Shown here: in pieces, positions 54,221-62,613 of the stretch | How positions within the stretch are numbered: the first letter of the stretch is position 1 | How the letters are laid out: every line of letters begins with the position of its first letter | Source of the DNA: Streptomyces sp. Mut1 | GTDB taxonomy: Bacteria; Actinomycetota; Actinomycetes; Streptomycetales; Streptomycetaceae | Direction of reading: 5' to 3' | Assembly: GCF_030719295.1 (NCBI RefSeq) | Contig: NZ_CP120997.1 | Location: 5,777,501-5,841,500 of the forward strand | Length of the DNA stretch: 64,000 nt | Made by a program: the position numbers and the translations under genes | Notes under the pieces: generated by a model | Databases searched by the model: none | Seen by the model: the letters and a program-made list of their open reading frames with translations, nothing else | Told to the model about the DNA's origin: nothing

Positions 54221-54268
54221 CCCGCGGCCCCGCGCGAACCTGCTGGTTCGCGCGGGGCCGCGGGCGTT
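54221..54268 (+). terminator. Intrinsic terminator after the aldehyde dehydrogenase
   Basis: Perfect 20-bp stem (54221-54240 with 54245-54264), TGCT loop, followed by CGTTTT. A textbook intrinsic terminator. Confidence 0.92.
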
Positions 54269-54390
54269 TTCGGATGATCCCGCGTCCGGCCGTGAGCCGT
54301 CGGACCAAGCGGCCGGAGGCCCTGGAGCGGGTGGCGGAGCCGGAGCCGCCAGCCGCCCGCGCCCCGGAACCAGTTGATTGTTTCACCTCG

Positions 54391-54416
54391 CTGTCAAAAA
54401 TTTTCGAAATCTGAGC
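54391..54416 (+). promoter_or_regulatory. A/T-rich palindromic segment upstream of the beta-helix genes
   Basis: CTGTCAAAAATTTTCGAAAT and following bases form an unusually A/T-rich island containing the palindrome TTTCGAAA (54402-54409), about 110 bp before the first beta-helix gene. It looks like an operator for a sugar-responsive regulator; no definite -10 was assigned. Confidence 0.45.
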
Positions 54417-54517
54417 GACATCTTGTGTTCGCGTGTTCGTGATGCTTGAGTGTGAGGCGCTTCCCCTCCCCCCACCTCCCCCACCGGGAAGCGCGGTCGC
54501 AGAGGATTTGGAGTGTC

Positions 54518-56284
54518 ATGAGCACGTCATCCCCCACGCGTCATCCGTACGTACTCGCCGTCGCGGTCGCCCTCGTGGGCACGGCCGTCGGCGTCACCGG
54601 CCCGGCCTCCGCCCAGCAGGCCCCCGAGCCGAGGGCGGCGGCCGTGGCGGGCGCCACGCTTCCCTTCAGCTCCACCGAGGCGGAGTCCGCCACCACCACC
54701 GGCCAGAAGATCGGGCCGGACTACACCCAGGGCACCCTGGCCTCCGAGGCCTCGGGCCGGCAGGCGGTCCGCCTGGACACCGGTCAGAGCGTGGAGTTCA
54801 CCCTCACCGAGGCGGCCAACGCCGTGAACGTCGCTTACAGCGTCCCGGACGGGCAGAGCGGTTCACTCGCGGTCCATGTCAACGGCACCGCGCTCGACGC
54901 GTCCCTGCCCGTCACCTCCAAGTACAGCTACGTCGACACCCCCTGGATCGCCGGCGCGAAGACCCATCACTTCTTCGACAACGCCCGCCTTCTCCTCGGG
55001 CGCGACCTCCGGGCGGGCGACACGGTGGAGCTGGAGGCCGTCTCCACCGAGGTCACCGTCGACGTCGCCGACTTCGAGCAGGTCGGCGCGCCCGCCGGCG
55101 CACCGTCGGGAGCGGTCTCCGTCGTGGACAAGGGAGCCGACGCCACCGGGCAGCAGGACTCCACACAGGCGTTCCGCGAAGCCATCGCCGAGGCCGGGTC
55201 CAGTGGCGGCACCGTGTGGATTCCGGCGGGCGACTTCAAGCTGGACTCCGAGCTCAGCGGTGTCGGGAACGTGACGATCCAGGGCGCCGGAAGCTGGCAC
55301 TCGGTCGTGCACGCCTCACGGTTCATCAACCAGAGCACCTCCGCCGGCAACGTCACCATCAAGGACTTCGCGGTCATCGGCGAGGTCACCGAGCGGGTCG
55401 ACAGCAACCCGGACAACTTCGTCAACGGATCGCTCGGCCCGGACTCCCGGGTCAGCGGCATGTGGTTGCAGCACCTCAAGGTCGGCCTCTGGCTGACCGG
55501 CAACAACGACAACCTGGTCGTCGAGAACAACCGCATCCTCGACACCACGGCGGACGGCCTGAACCTCAACGGCAGCGCCCACGGCGTGCAGGTGCGTGAC
55601 AACTTTTTGCGCAACCAGGGCGACGACTCGCTCGCCATGTGGTCGCTGAACGCCCCCGACACCGACTCCGCCTTCGCGAACAACACCATCTCCCAGCCCA
55701 ACCTGGCGAACGGCATCGCCATCTACGGCGGCAGCGACATCACCGTCAAGGACAACCTGATCAGCGACACCAACGCCCTCGGCAGCGGTATCGCCATCTC
55801 CAACCAGAAATTCGCCGACCCGTTCTTCCCCCTCGGCGGCACCATCACCGTCTCCGGCAACACCCTCGTACGCACCGGGGCCGTCAACCCCAACTGGGGC
55901 CACCCGATGGGCGCGCTGCGCGTGGACGCGTACGACAGCGCCATCGAGGCGAACGTGAACATCACCGGCACCACGATCAAGGACAGCCCCTACAGCGCCT
56001 ACGAGTTCGTCTCCGGCGGCGGCACCGGCCAGGAGGTCAGGAACGTCACGGTCGACGGGTCGGACGTCGACGGGGTCGGCACGGTCGTCGTCCAGGCCGA
56101 GACGCCCGGCGCCGTGACGATGTCGGACGTCACCGCGACCGGCGTCGGCGCGGCGGGCGTCTACAACTGCGCCTACCCCGAGGGCTCCGGCACCTTCACG
56201 CTCACCGACGGCGGCGGCAACTCCGGCTGGGACACCACCTGGGACGACTGCTCCGCCTGGCCCGAGCCGGACAGCGGGAACTAG
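54518..56284 (+). CDS. Secreted right-handed beta-helix protein 1 (probable polysaccharide-active, mycodextranase-like)
   Basis: A 588-residue secreted protein with a Sec signal peptide (cleavage after PASA near residue 31). Residues about 45-190 are a beta-sandwich module. A pectate-lyase-superfamily beta-helix starts with VSVVDKGADATGQQDSTQAFREA and contains many N-rich turns, including DGLNLNGSAHG and NQGDDSLAMWS. The paired Asp residues in GDDSLAMW match the catalytic region of GH87-type alpha-1,3-glucanases and related GH28-like folds. The next gene is a paralogue. Substrate not certain. Confidence 0.8.
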   Translation: MSTSSPTRHPYVLAVAVALVGTAVGVTGPASAQQAPEPRAAAVAGATLPFSSTEAESATTTGQKIGPDYTQGTLASEASGRQAVRLDTGQSVEFTLTEAANAVNVAYSVPDGQSGSLAVHVNGTALDASLPVTSKYSYVDTPWIAGAKTHHFFDNARLLLGRDLRAGDTVELEAVSTEVTVDVADFEQVGAPAGAPSGAVSVVDKGADATGQQDSTQAFREAIAEAGSSGGTVWIPAGDFKLDSELSGVGNVTIQGAGSWHSVVHASRFINQSTSAGNVTIKDFAVIGEVTERVDSNPDNFVNGSLGPDSRVSGMWLQHLKVGLWLTGNNDNLVVENNRILDTTADGLNLNGSAHGVQVRDNFLRNQGDDSLAMWSLNAPDTDSAFANNTISQPNLANGIAIYGGSDITVKDNLISDTNALGSGIAISNQKFADPFFPLGGTITVSGNTLVRTGAVNPNWGHPMGALRVDAYDSAIEANVNITGTTIKDSPYSAYEFVSGGGTGQEVRNVTVDGSDVDGVGTVVVQAETPGAVTMSDVTATGVGAAGVYNCAYPEGSGTFTLTDGGGNSGWDTTWDDCSAWPEPDSGN

Positions 56285-56350
56285 CGCCAAGTCGTATACA
56301 TCGCCCCCCCACATTTCCCCCCGCATTCCCCCCACATCGAGAGGAACACC

Positions 56351-58273
56351 GTGACAAGGAGAGACTGGAGCAGGCGGAGCATCGCCGTCACGCTCGGCGC
56401 CACGCTGACCGCCGCCTGGCTGCTGCCGGCCGCCGCACACGGCGCGCCGGTGGTGTCCGTACCGACGGCCGCCGCGGCCGACCGGGGCGCGCCGTCCCCG
56501 TACACCGAGTACGAGCTGGAGGACGGCACCTACGACGGCACCCTGCTGGAGACGGACGCCACGCGCACCTTCGGGCACACCAACTTCGCCACCGAGTCCT
56601 CGGGGCGCAAGTCGGTACGGCTCGACTCCACCGGCCAGTACGCGGAGTTCACGTCGACCGTCAGCACCAACTCGATCGTCGTCCGCAACTCCATACCCGA
56701 CGCGCCGGGCGGAGGCGGCCAGGAGAAGACGTTGAGCCTCTACGCCGACGGCACGTTCGTGCAGAAGCTGGACCTGTCGTCCAAGCACAGCTGGCTGTAC
56801 GGCAGCACGGACGACCCGGAAGGTCTGACGAACACCCCGGGCGGTGACGCGCGGCGCCTGTTCGACGAGTCGCACGCCCTGCTCGACAAGACCTATCCCG
56901 AGGGGACCACCTTCCGCCTCCAGCGGGACGCCGACGACGACGCCGCGTACTACGTGGTCGACCTGGTCGATCTGGAACAGGTGGCGCCGCCCGCGAGCAA
57001 GCCCGAGGAGTGCGCCTCGATCACCGAGTACGGCGCGGTCCCGGACGACGGGAAGGACGACACGGACGCGATCCAGGCGGCCGTCACCGCCAACCAGAAC
57101 GGTGAGATCGACTGTGTGTGGATCCCGGCCGGGCAGTGGCGCCAGGAACAGAAGATCCTCACCGACGACCCGCAGGACCGCGGGGAGTACAACCAGGTCG
57201 GCATCCGCGATGTCACGATCCGCGGCGCCGGCATGTGGCACTCCCAGCTCTACTCCCTGACCCCGCCGCAGGACGCGGGCGGCATCAACCACCCGCACGA
57301 GGGCAACTTCGGCTTCGACATCGACGACAACACCAAGATCTCGGACATCGCGATCTTCGGCTCCGGCACCATCCGGGGCGGCGACGGAAACGCCGAGGGC
57401 GGAGTGGGCCTGAACGGCCGCTTCGGGAAGAACACCAAGATCACCAACGTCTGGATCGAGCACGCCAACGTCGGCACCTGGGTCGGCCGCGACTACAGCA
57501 ACATCCCCGAGCTGTGGGGCCCCGGCGACGGGCTCGAATTCAGCGGGATGCGCATTCGCAACACCTACGCGGACGGCATCAACTTCACCAACGGCACCCA
57601 CGACTCCACCGTCACCGACTCCTCCTTCCGCAACACCGGGGACGACGCACTGGCCGTGTGGGCGAGCAAGTACGTCAAGGACCCGGCGGTCGACGTCGGC
57701 CACGACAACGTCTTCAGCAACAACACGATCCAGCTGCCCTGGCGGGCCAACGGCATCGCGGTGTACGGCGGCTACGGCAACAGGATCGAGAACAACCTGG
57801 TCTCCGACACCATGAACTACCCGGGCATCATGCTCGCCACGGACCACGACCCGGTGCCCTTCTCCGGGGAGACCCTGATCGCCAACAACGGGCTCTACCG
57901 CACGGGCGGGGCGTTCTGGAACGAGGACCAGGAGTTCGGCGCGATCACCCTGTTCGCGCAGGGCTCCGACATCCCCGGCGTCACGATCCGCGACACCGAC
58001 ATCCAGGACTCGACGTACGACGGCATCCAGTTCAAGACCGGCGGGGGCGCGATGCCGGATGTACGGATCAGCAACGTGACGATCTCCGGGTCCTCCAACG
58101 GCTCCGGCATCCTCGCCATGGGCGGCGCGCGAGGCAGCGCGACGCTCACCGATGTGACCATCAGCGGCTCGCGCGACGGAGACGTCCTGGTCGAACCCGG
58201 ATCGCAGTTCGTGATCGACACGGGTGACGCGCAGGCCACCGCCGGGACGCGGGGCAGCGGGCAGGGACAGTAG
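56351..58273 (+). CDS. Secreted right-handed beta-helix protein 2 (probable polysaccharide-active, Tat-exported)
   Basis: A 640-residue paralogue of the previous gene. The N terminus has a twin-arginine-like signal (SRRSIAVTLGA, then a hydrophobic stretch ending AHGAP). A carbohydrate-binding-like sandwich opens with YELEDGTYDGTLLETDATRTF. The beta-helix starts ITEYGAVPDDGKDDTDAIQAA and has NTYADGINFTNGTHD and NTGDDALAVWAS, with equivalent Asp pairs. GTG start at 56351, 66 bp after the first gene, so both are likely one transcript. Different export routes for neighbouring paralogues are notable. Confidence 0.8.
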   Translation: MTRRDWSRRSIAVTLGATLTAAWLLPAAAHGAPVVSVPTAAAADRGAPSPYTEYELEDGTYDGTLLETDATRTFGHTNFATESSGRKSVRLDSTGQYAEFTSTVSTNSIVVRNSIPDAPGGGGQEKTLSLYADGTFVQKLDLSSKHSWLYGSTDDPEGLTNTPGGDARRLFDESHALLDKTYPEGTTFRLQRDADDDAAYYVVDLVDLEQVAPPASKPEECASITEYGAVPDDGKDDTDAIQAAVTANQNGEIDCVWIPAGQWRQEQKILTDDPQDRGEYNQVGIRDVTIRGAGMWHSQLYSLTPPQDAGGINHPHEGNFGFDIDDNTKISDIAIFGSGTIRGGDGNAEGGVGLNGRFGKNTKITNVWIEHANVGTWVGRDYSNIPELWGPGDGLEFSGMRIRNTYADGINFTNGTHDSTVTDSSFRNTGDDALAVWASKYVKDPAVDVGHDNVFSNNTIQLPWRANGIAVYGGYGNRIENNLVSDTMNYPGIMLATDHDPVPFSGETLIANNGLYRTGGAFWNEDQEFGAITLFAQGSDIPGVTIRDTDIQDSTYDGIQFKTGGGAMPDVRISNVTISGSSNGSGILAMGGARGSATLTDVTISGSRDGDVLVEPGSQFVIDTGDAQATAGTRGSGQGQ

Positions 58274-58311
58274 CGGCCCGGCGGCGGGGCCCCGCGCCCC
58301 GGCGCTCGGCG

Positions 58312-58349
58312 GGACCGCCCGGATCCGACTCCCCGGATCCGGGCGGTCC
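58312..58349. terminator. Bidirectional terminator
   Basis: Perfect 15-bp inverted repeat (GGACCGCCCGGATCC, 58312-58326 with 58335-58349), 8-nt loop, between the convergent beta-helix and phosphodiesterase genes. Confidence 0.85.
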
Positions 58350-58353
58350 TACG

Positions 58354-59058
58354 TCAACGGGCCTTTCGGGCGGCGGACTTCACGATCACGGAGTGCAGCA
58401 CGTCGATCCGGTTGGTGGTGATGGAGTCCACGCCGTGCCGGATCAGCCGGCGCATCGTGCGGCCGGTGTCCGCGGTCCAGGCCGAGACCAGCAGCCCGTC
58501 CCGGTGGTTGCGTTCCGCCAGCTCCGCGCCGACCAGGCCGAAGCGGTAGTTCAGCCAGCGCGGCCGCACCGCCTCCAGCAGGGCCGGGCGCGGCGGCGCC
58601 AGTGTCGTCCAGGTCATCGCGATCTCGGCGGACGGGTCGGCGGCCCGTACCCGCAGCATGGCCTGGGGGCCCGCGCAGTAGTACACCCGGTCACCGGCCC
58701 CGCACTCCCGCACCACCCCCACCGTCCGCCGCACCGACTCGTCCGTGGAACCGGGCAGATCGACCATCACCCGGTGCGCCCCGACGGCGAGCAGCGCCTC
58801 GCGGAGCGTCGGCACACCGCCCGCCGTCAGCTCGGTCAGCTCCCGGTGGGTGAGCCGGTCCAGCCGCAGGTCATGGCCCCACAGCCGGTCCAGCGTGGCG
58901 TCGTGCAGCAGGACCGGCACCCCGTCGCGGGTGATCCGGACGTCGACCTCGACCGCGTCCGCCCCCCGTTCGACGGCGGAGCGGACCGAGGGCAGGGTGT
59001 TCTCGCGGGCACGGTACGGATCGCCGCGATGGGCGACGGCGGTGACAGGCATGGGCAT
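58354..59058 (-). CDS. Glycerophosphodiester phosphodiesterase family protein
   Basis: A 234-residue TIM-barrel phosphodiesterase with the family signature AHRGDPYRARENTLPSVRSAVERG (catalytic His and Arg in HRG, Glu in EN) and EVDVRITRDGVPVLLHD (metal-binding Glu/Asp and second His). It lacks a signal peptide, so it is probably cytoplasmic. It may release glycerol-3-phosphate from phospholipid head groups. Located 24 bp after the adenosine deaminase-family gene on the same strand. Confidence 0.9.
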   Translation of the reverse strand: MPMPVTAVAHRGDPYRARENTLPSVRSAVERGADAVEVDVRITRDGVPVLLHDATLDRLWGHDLRLDRLTHRELTELTAGGVPTLREALLAVGAHRVMVDLPGSTDESVRRTVGVVRECGAGDRVYYCAGPQAMLRVRAADPSAEIAMTWTTLAPPRPALLEAVRPRWLNYRFGLVGAELAERNHRDGLLVSAWTADTGRTMRRLIRHGVDSITTNRIDVLHSVIVKSAARKAR

Positions 59059-59082
59059 GGGGCCATTGTCACCGTCGGGCGG

Positions 59083-60117
59083 TCACCGTCCGACGCTCGC
59101 CAGCCAGTTGTCCGTGTACGTGTCGATCTCGGCGGCCAGCGCGCGCTTGCCGGCCGGGTCGAGGAAGGATGCCTCGACGGCGTTCTTCGCGACCGAGGCC
59201 AGGCCCCGTTCGTCGAGACCGAGGATGCGGGCGGCCACCGCGTACTCGTTGTTGAGGTCGGTGCCGAACATGGGCGGGTCGTCGCTGTTGATCGTGACCA
59301 GCACGCCCGCCCGGACCATCTCCCTGACCGGGTGCTGCTCGATGTCCTTCACCGCCCGGGTGGCGATGTTCGACGTGGGGCAGACCTCCAGGGCGATGCG
59401 GTGTTCGGCGAGGTGGTCCAGCAGCTTGGGATCGGCCACCGAGCTGGTGCCGTGGCCGATGCGCTCGGCGCGCAGCGACGTCAGCGCGTCCCAGACGGTC
59501 TGCGGGCCCGTGGTCTCCCCGGCGTGCGGCACCGAGTGCAGGCCGGCGGCGATCGCGCGGTCGAAGTAGGGCTTGAACTGCGGGCGGTCCACGCCGATCT
59601 CCGGGCCGCCGAGCCCGAACGAGACGAGCCCCTCGGGCCGCAGGTCCACGGCGAGCCGGGTGGTCCCCTCGGCCGCTTCGAGACCGGCCTCGCCCGGGAT
59701 GTCGAAGCACCAGCGCAGTACGACACCGAGCTCCCGCTCGGCCGCCTTGCGGGCGTCCTCTATGGCCTCCATGAAGCCCTGCTCGGGAATGCCGCGCCGG
59801 GTCGAGGAGAACGGGGTGACCGTCAGCTCCGCGTAACGGATGTTCTGCCGGGCCATGTCGCGGGCGACCTCGAACGTCAGCAGCCGTACGTCCTCCGGGG
59901 TGCGGATCAGGTCCACGACCGAGAGGTAGACCTCGATGAAGTGGCCGAAGTCGGTGAACGTGAAGTAGTCGGCCAGGGCCTCGGGGTCGGTGGGGACCTT
60001 GGAGTCGGGGTGGTGCGCGGCCAGCTCGGCGACGATGCGGGGCGAGGCCGACCCGACGTGGTGGACATGGAGCTCGGCCTTGGGCAGCCCCGCGATGAAG
60101 GGGTGCGGATCGGTCAC
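59083..60117 (-). CDS. Adenosine deaminase-family protein, possible aminodeoxyfutalosine deaminase
   Basis: A 344-residue TIM-barrel deaminase. Metal ligands are His17 and His19 (AELHVHHVG), His in SVPHAGETTG and Asp in TINSDDPPMF; the catalytic Glu is in HAGET. In Streptomyces coelicolor an enzyme encoded in this neighbourhood deaminates 6-aminodeoxyfutalosine for menaquinone synthesis; I recall this from the literature and use only the gene order to suggest it. The usual HAHLDG segment reads HVHHVG, consistent with a non-adenosine specificity. Followed by a GDPD gene. Confidence 0.85.
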   Translation of the reverse strand: MTDPHPFIAGLPKAELHVHHVGSASPRIVAELAAHHPDSKVPTDPEALADYFTFTDFGHFIEVYLSVVDLIRTPEDVRLLTFEVARDMARQNIRYAELTVTPFSSTRRGIPEQGFMEAIEDARKAAERELGVVLRWCFDIPGEAGLEAAEGTTRLAVDLRPEGLVSFGLGGPEIGVDRPQFKPYFDRAIAAGLHSVPHAGETTGPQTVWDALTSLRAERIGHGTSSVADPKLLDHLAEHRIALEVCPTSNIATRAVKDIEQHPVREMVRAGVLVTINSDDPPMFGTDLNNEYAVAARILGLDERGLASVAKNAVEASFLDPAGKRALAAEIDTYTDNWLASVGR

Positions 60118-60243
60118 CGGGGCCTCCGTGGGCGTGGTGTGGCTACGGGCCGCCGGCCGCCAGGGGGTGGCCGGGGCATGGGACGGGAGTCATCGTAGGA
60201 CGGGCTCGCCCGTAGCATGACCGCATCACGATGGGGGAGGCCC

Positions 60244-61071
60244 ATGCCAGACAACACAGAGCAGCCGTCGGACGGGGCCGCGTCGCGCGATCCGTGGGCT
60301 CCGCCGCAGTCCAGGGTGCCCCTGGACAAGAAGCCCGGCGCGGACGGACGACCGGCCGGAGGTACTCCGCAGGACGCCCGCCCGCCGACGGCCGCGCCCG
60401 AGGGCACCCGCCCGCCGAGCGTGCACGATCAGCAGACGGTCGCCGCGATGCCGGGCGTGGGGACGGGCCCCGTGCCGCCCCCCGGCTTCGCCGCGCCGGA
60501 GTCCGGGCAGCAGCCCGGGACCGTACCGATGCCGCCGGTCGGCCCGCACGGCCCGGGGCAGGCCCCGCCGCAGTACGGCTACCCGACCGGGCAGACCCCG
60601 CAGTACGGCTACCCCGGCACCCAGCCGCAGTACGGCTACCCGGCAGGTCAGGCGCCGCAGGCCCCGCAGTACGGCTACCCGGGCTACCCCGGCTACGGGC
60701 AGACCTGGGGCGGCCCGCAGCCCGCGAACGGGATGGGTGTCGCCGCGCTGGTGCTCGGCATCATCGCGACGGCCGCCTTCTGCATGCTCGGCCTCGGGAT
60801 CATCCTCGGCGTCCTCGCCCTGATCTTCGGGCTGATAGGCCGCGGCCGCGTCCGCGACGGCGTGGCCGACAACGGCGGGGTGGCCCTGGCCGGCGTCATC
60901 CTCGGCTCGGTCGGGATCGTCGTCAGCGCGGCGTTCCTGGGACTGACCATCTGGGCGGCGAACACCGACGACGACGAGAGCGACGACCGGGTGTACGAAA
61001 CGGTGCCGACCTCCCTGGTCGTCGAGGCGCCACGGCACACTCCGCTGGGGAGCCTCTCCCCCAAGGTTTGA
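60244..61071 (+). CDS. DUF4190-domain membrane protein
   Basis: A 275-residue protein. Residues 1-155 are disordered and Pro/Gly/Gln-rich with repeated QYGYP units (at least four). Two membrane segments follow (VAALVLGIIATAAFCMLG and a second around VILGSVGIVVSAAFLGLTI), matching the DUF4190 layout of streptomycetes. No enzymatic motif. Function unknown; such proteins are often close to the cell pole or division machinery, which is not testable here. Convergent with the NADAR gene. Confidence 0.82.
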   Translation: MPDNTEQPSDGAASRDPWAPPQSRVPLDKKPGADGRPAGGTPQDARPPTAAPEGTRPPSVHDQQTVAAMPGVGTGPVPPPGFAAPESGQQPGTVPMPPVGPHGPGQAPPQYGYPTGQTPQYGYPGTQPQYGYPAGQAPQAPQYGYPGYPGYGQTWGGPQPANGMGVAALVLGIIATAAFCMLGLGIILGVLALIFGLIGRGRVRDGVADNGGVALAGVILGSVGIVVSAAFLGLTIWAANTDDDESDDRVYETVPTSLVVEAPRHTPLGSLSPKV

Positions 61072-61157
61072 GGGCGCGTCGAGGGGCCGTCGAGGGCCCG
61101 GGGTGTCGAGGCCCTCACGCCACGGCGTCCCGGCCGCCCGGGACGGAGCCGGGCCAT

Positions 61158-61187
61158 GGGGCGGCGGGGACCACTCCCCGCCGCCCC
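61158..61187. terminator. Bidirectional terminator
   Basis: Perfect 13-bp inverted repeat GGGGCGGCGGGGA (61158-61170 with 61175-61187), 4-nt loop, followed by GCTTCAT, between convergent genes. Confidence 0.85.
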
Positions 61188-61190
61188 GCT

Positions 61191-61769
61191 TCATATGCCG
61201 TCGACCCCGCCCCGCAGCCGCTCGCGCGCCTCCATCAGCGCGAAGCCCAGCAGATTCAGGCCCCGCCATGTCGCGGGATCCTGCGCGCGCTGATCGTCCG
61301 CCGCGAGACCGATGCCCCAGATCCGGTCCAGCGGACTCGCCTCCACCAGCACCCGGTCGCCCGTGCCCCGCAGGAACGCGCCCAGCTCCTGGTTCTGGCC
61401 GAACTTGTGGACGCTGCCCGCCACCACCAGCCCGTACCGCTCGCGCTCCCAGACCGCCTCGTCGAAGCCGCGCACCAGGCGGCCGACCTTCTTCGCCTCG
61501 GCGGGGCTCCTCGCCGCCACCGCCCGCCCGGCCGCCTCCTCGTCGCCGAAGAGCCGGGCCTTGCCTGCCATCATCCAGTGCTCGGCCGACGCGTAGCCCA
61601 CGCCGTCGACCGTGAACGGCGAGGGCCACCACTGGCTCAGGCAGCTCGCACCGATCCGGCCGTCCGAGTGCGGGCGGTGCCCCCAGAACAGCAGATACTT
61701 CACCTTCTCGCCGCGTGCGGCCGGCTCGGCCGGCGACTCGGCACTCCGGACATCCCCCAGGTGTTCCAT
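61191..61769 (-). CDS. NADAR family protein (YbiA-like)
   Basis: A 192-residue NADAR-domain protein. It shows LSQWWPSPFTVDGVGYASAEHWMMAGKARLFGD and the C-terminal SPLDRIWGIGLAADD with WRGLNLLGFALM. YbiA-type proteins hydrolyse the N-glycosidic bond of early riboflavin intermediates; other NADAR proteins act on NAD-related or ADP-ribosyl compounds. The ATG at 61769 is chosen because the protein then begins just ahead of the domain. No signs of a defence system beside it. Confidence 0.87.
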   Translation of the reverse strand: MEHLGDVRSAESPAEPAARGEKVKYLLFWGHRPHSDGRIGASCLSQWWPSPFTVDGVGYASAEHWMMAGKARLFGDEEAAGRAVAARSPAEAKKVGRLVRGFDEAVWERERYGLVVAGSVHKFGQNQELGAFLRGTGDRVLVEASPLDRIWGIGLAADDQRAQDPATWRGLNLLGFALMEARERLRGGVDGI

Positions 61770-61979
61770 GACGCGGAGTCTGCCACCCGCCACTGACAAC
61801 CGGCCCGGCACAGCGGCGCGGACGCAGGTCACAGCCCTGTTTCCAGCGGTACCGCCCGCCGTGACGTAGATCACTACCAATGAGTAGCCGAACCCGCGTC
61901 ATGAATCGGTCCGGGCCCGCTCTCCCGAGGTGAACGCGCCCGCAGACCTGCCGGCGCGACCGGAGACGAAGGGCGGGCC

Positions 61980-62438
61980 ATGAAGGGCTCGGAAGTCAGG
62001 GCAGCGGTCGAGTGGCTGGCATCGGCGGCACCCGATCCGGACGCCTGCCGGTGGGAGTGGGAGCGCGATCCGCGGGGGATCGCGCTGCTGCCCGCCGGCC
62101 GGCGCTGGGACGTGCTGATTCTGCCGGGGGAGCTGGGCTATCCGACGCTCGACGTGCTCACCCGGCTCATCGACCGGCCGGGGCCGGTCCTCGCGGACTT
62201 CGGCGACGCGAGGATGGGCTTCTTCGTGCCCGCGGGAACCGTCGCCCGCTGGGTCGGAACGGGCGTCCGGGGCGCGGGGCGGGGCACCTGGATCGTCGTG
62301 CCGCATCCGGGTCGTCCGGTAGGGAAGATGCGCTGGCTGGTGCCGCCCGACGGCTCCGGCACGCTCACCGACGCCACATTGCTGGAACTCGCGATGCACG
62401 AGGCCGCGGGCCGGGCCGCCGCAGGTGGCGGAGGCTGA
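61980..62438 (+). CDS. Small orphan protein resembling the prim-pol-like family
   Basis: A 152-residue protein without a strong family match. The stretch LPAGRRWDVLILPGELG ... RPGPVLADFGDARMGFFVPAGT lines up in pattern with LPVGRSFDVLDVAEAAG ... GPVAVTPQGRAQFFVAPG of the prim-pol-like gene at 6.5 kb, suggesting a common fold. No cysteines or metal motif. Function unknown. AAGGG precedes the ATG. Confidence 0.65.
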   Translation: MKGSEVRAAVEWLASAAPDPDACRWEWERDPRGIALLPAGRRWDVLILPGELGYPTLDVLTRLIDRPGPVLADFGDARMGFFVPAGTVARWVGTGVRGAGRGTWIVVPHPGRPVGKMRWLVPPDGSGTLTDATLLELAMHEAAGRAAAGGGG

Positions 62439-62544
62439 ACTGCCTTATCGGTAAGGGGAGTTGTCGGATGTCGCGGAGCTGTTCAGGGGGTGTCGGCTTC
62501 CTGTTCCCGCGAGGTCGGGCTCGGGTGCGTCGCTGTCAGAGGTC

Positions 62545-62573
62545 TTGACAACCTGATTGGTCTGGACCATGTT
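62545..62573 (+). promoter_or_regulatory. Chitinase promoter with DasR-type operator
   Basis: TTGACA (-35, 62545-62550) and CATGTT (-10, 62568-62573) are 17 bp apart. Within this promoter, TGGTCTGGACCA (62558-62569) matches the DasR operator core TGGTCTAGACCA at 11 of 12. DasR, a GntR regulator relieved by glucosamine-6-phosphate, represses chitin genes in Streptomyces. Confidence 0.75.
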
Positions 62574-62613
62574 GTGCGCGCCGCACTCAATTCCCCCCTG
62601 TACGGAGGCCGTT

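Noticed and set aside
61191..61769. NADAR gene as part of a defence island
   Set aside because: No toxin, nuclease or TIR/sirtuin-like neighbours; surrounding genes are ordinary chromosomal ones.
62443..62456. Short hairpin CCTTA-TCGG-TAAGG after the orphan gene
   Set aside because: Only five base pairs; too weak to call a terminator.
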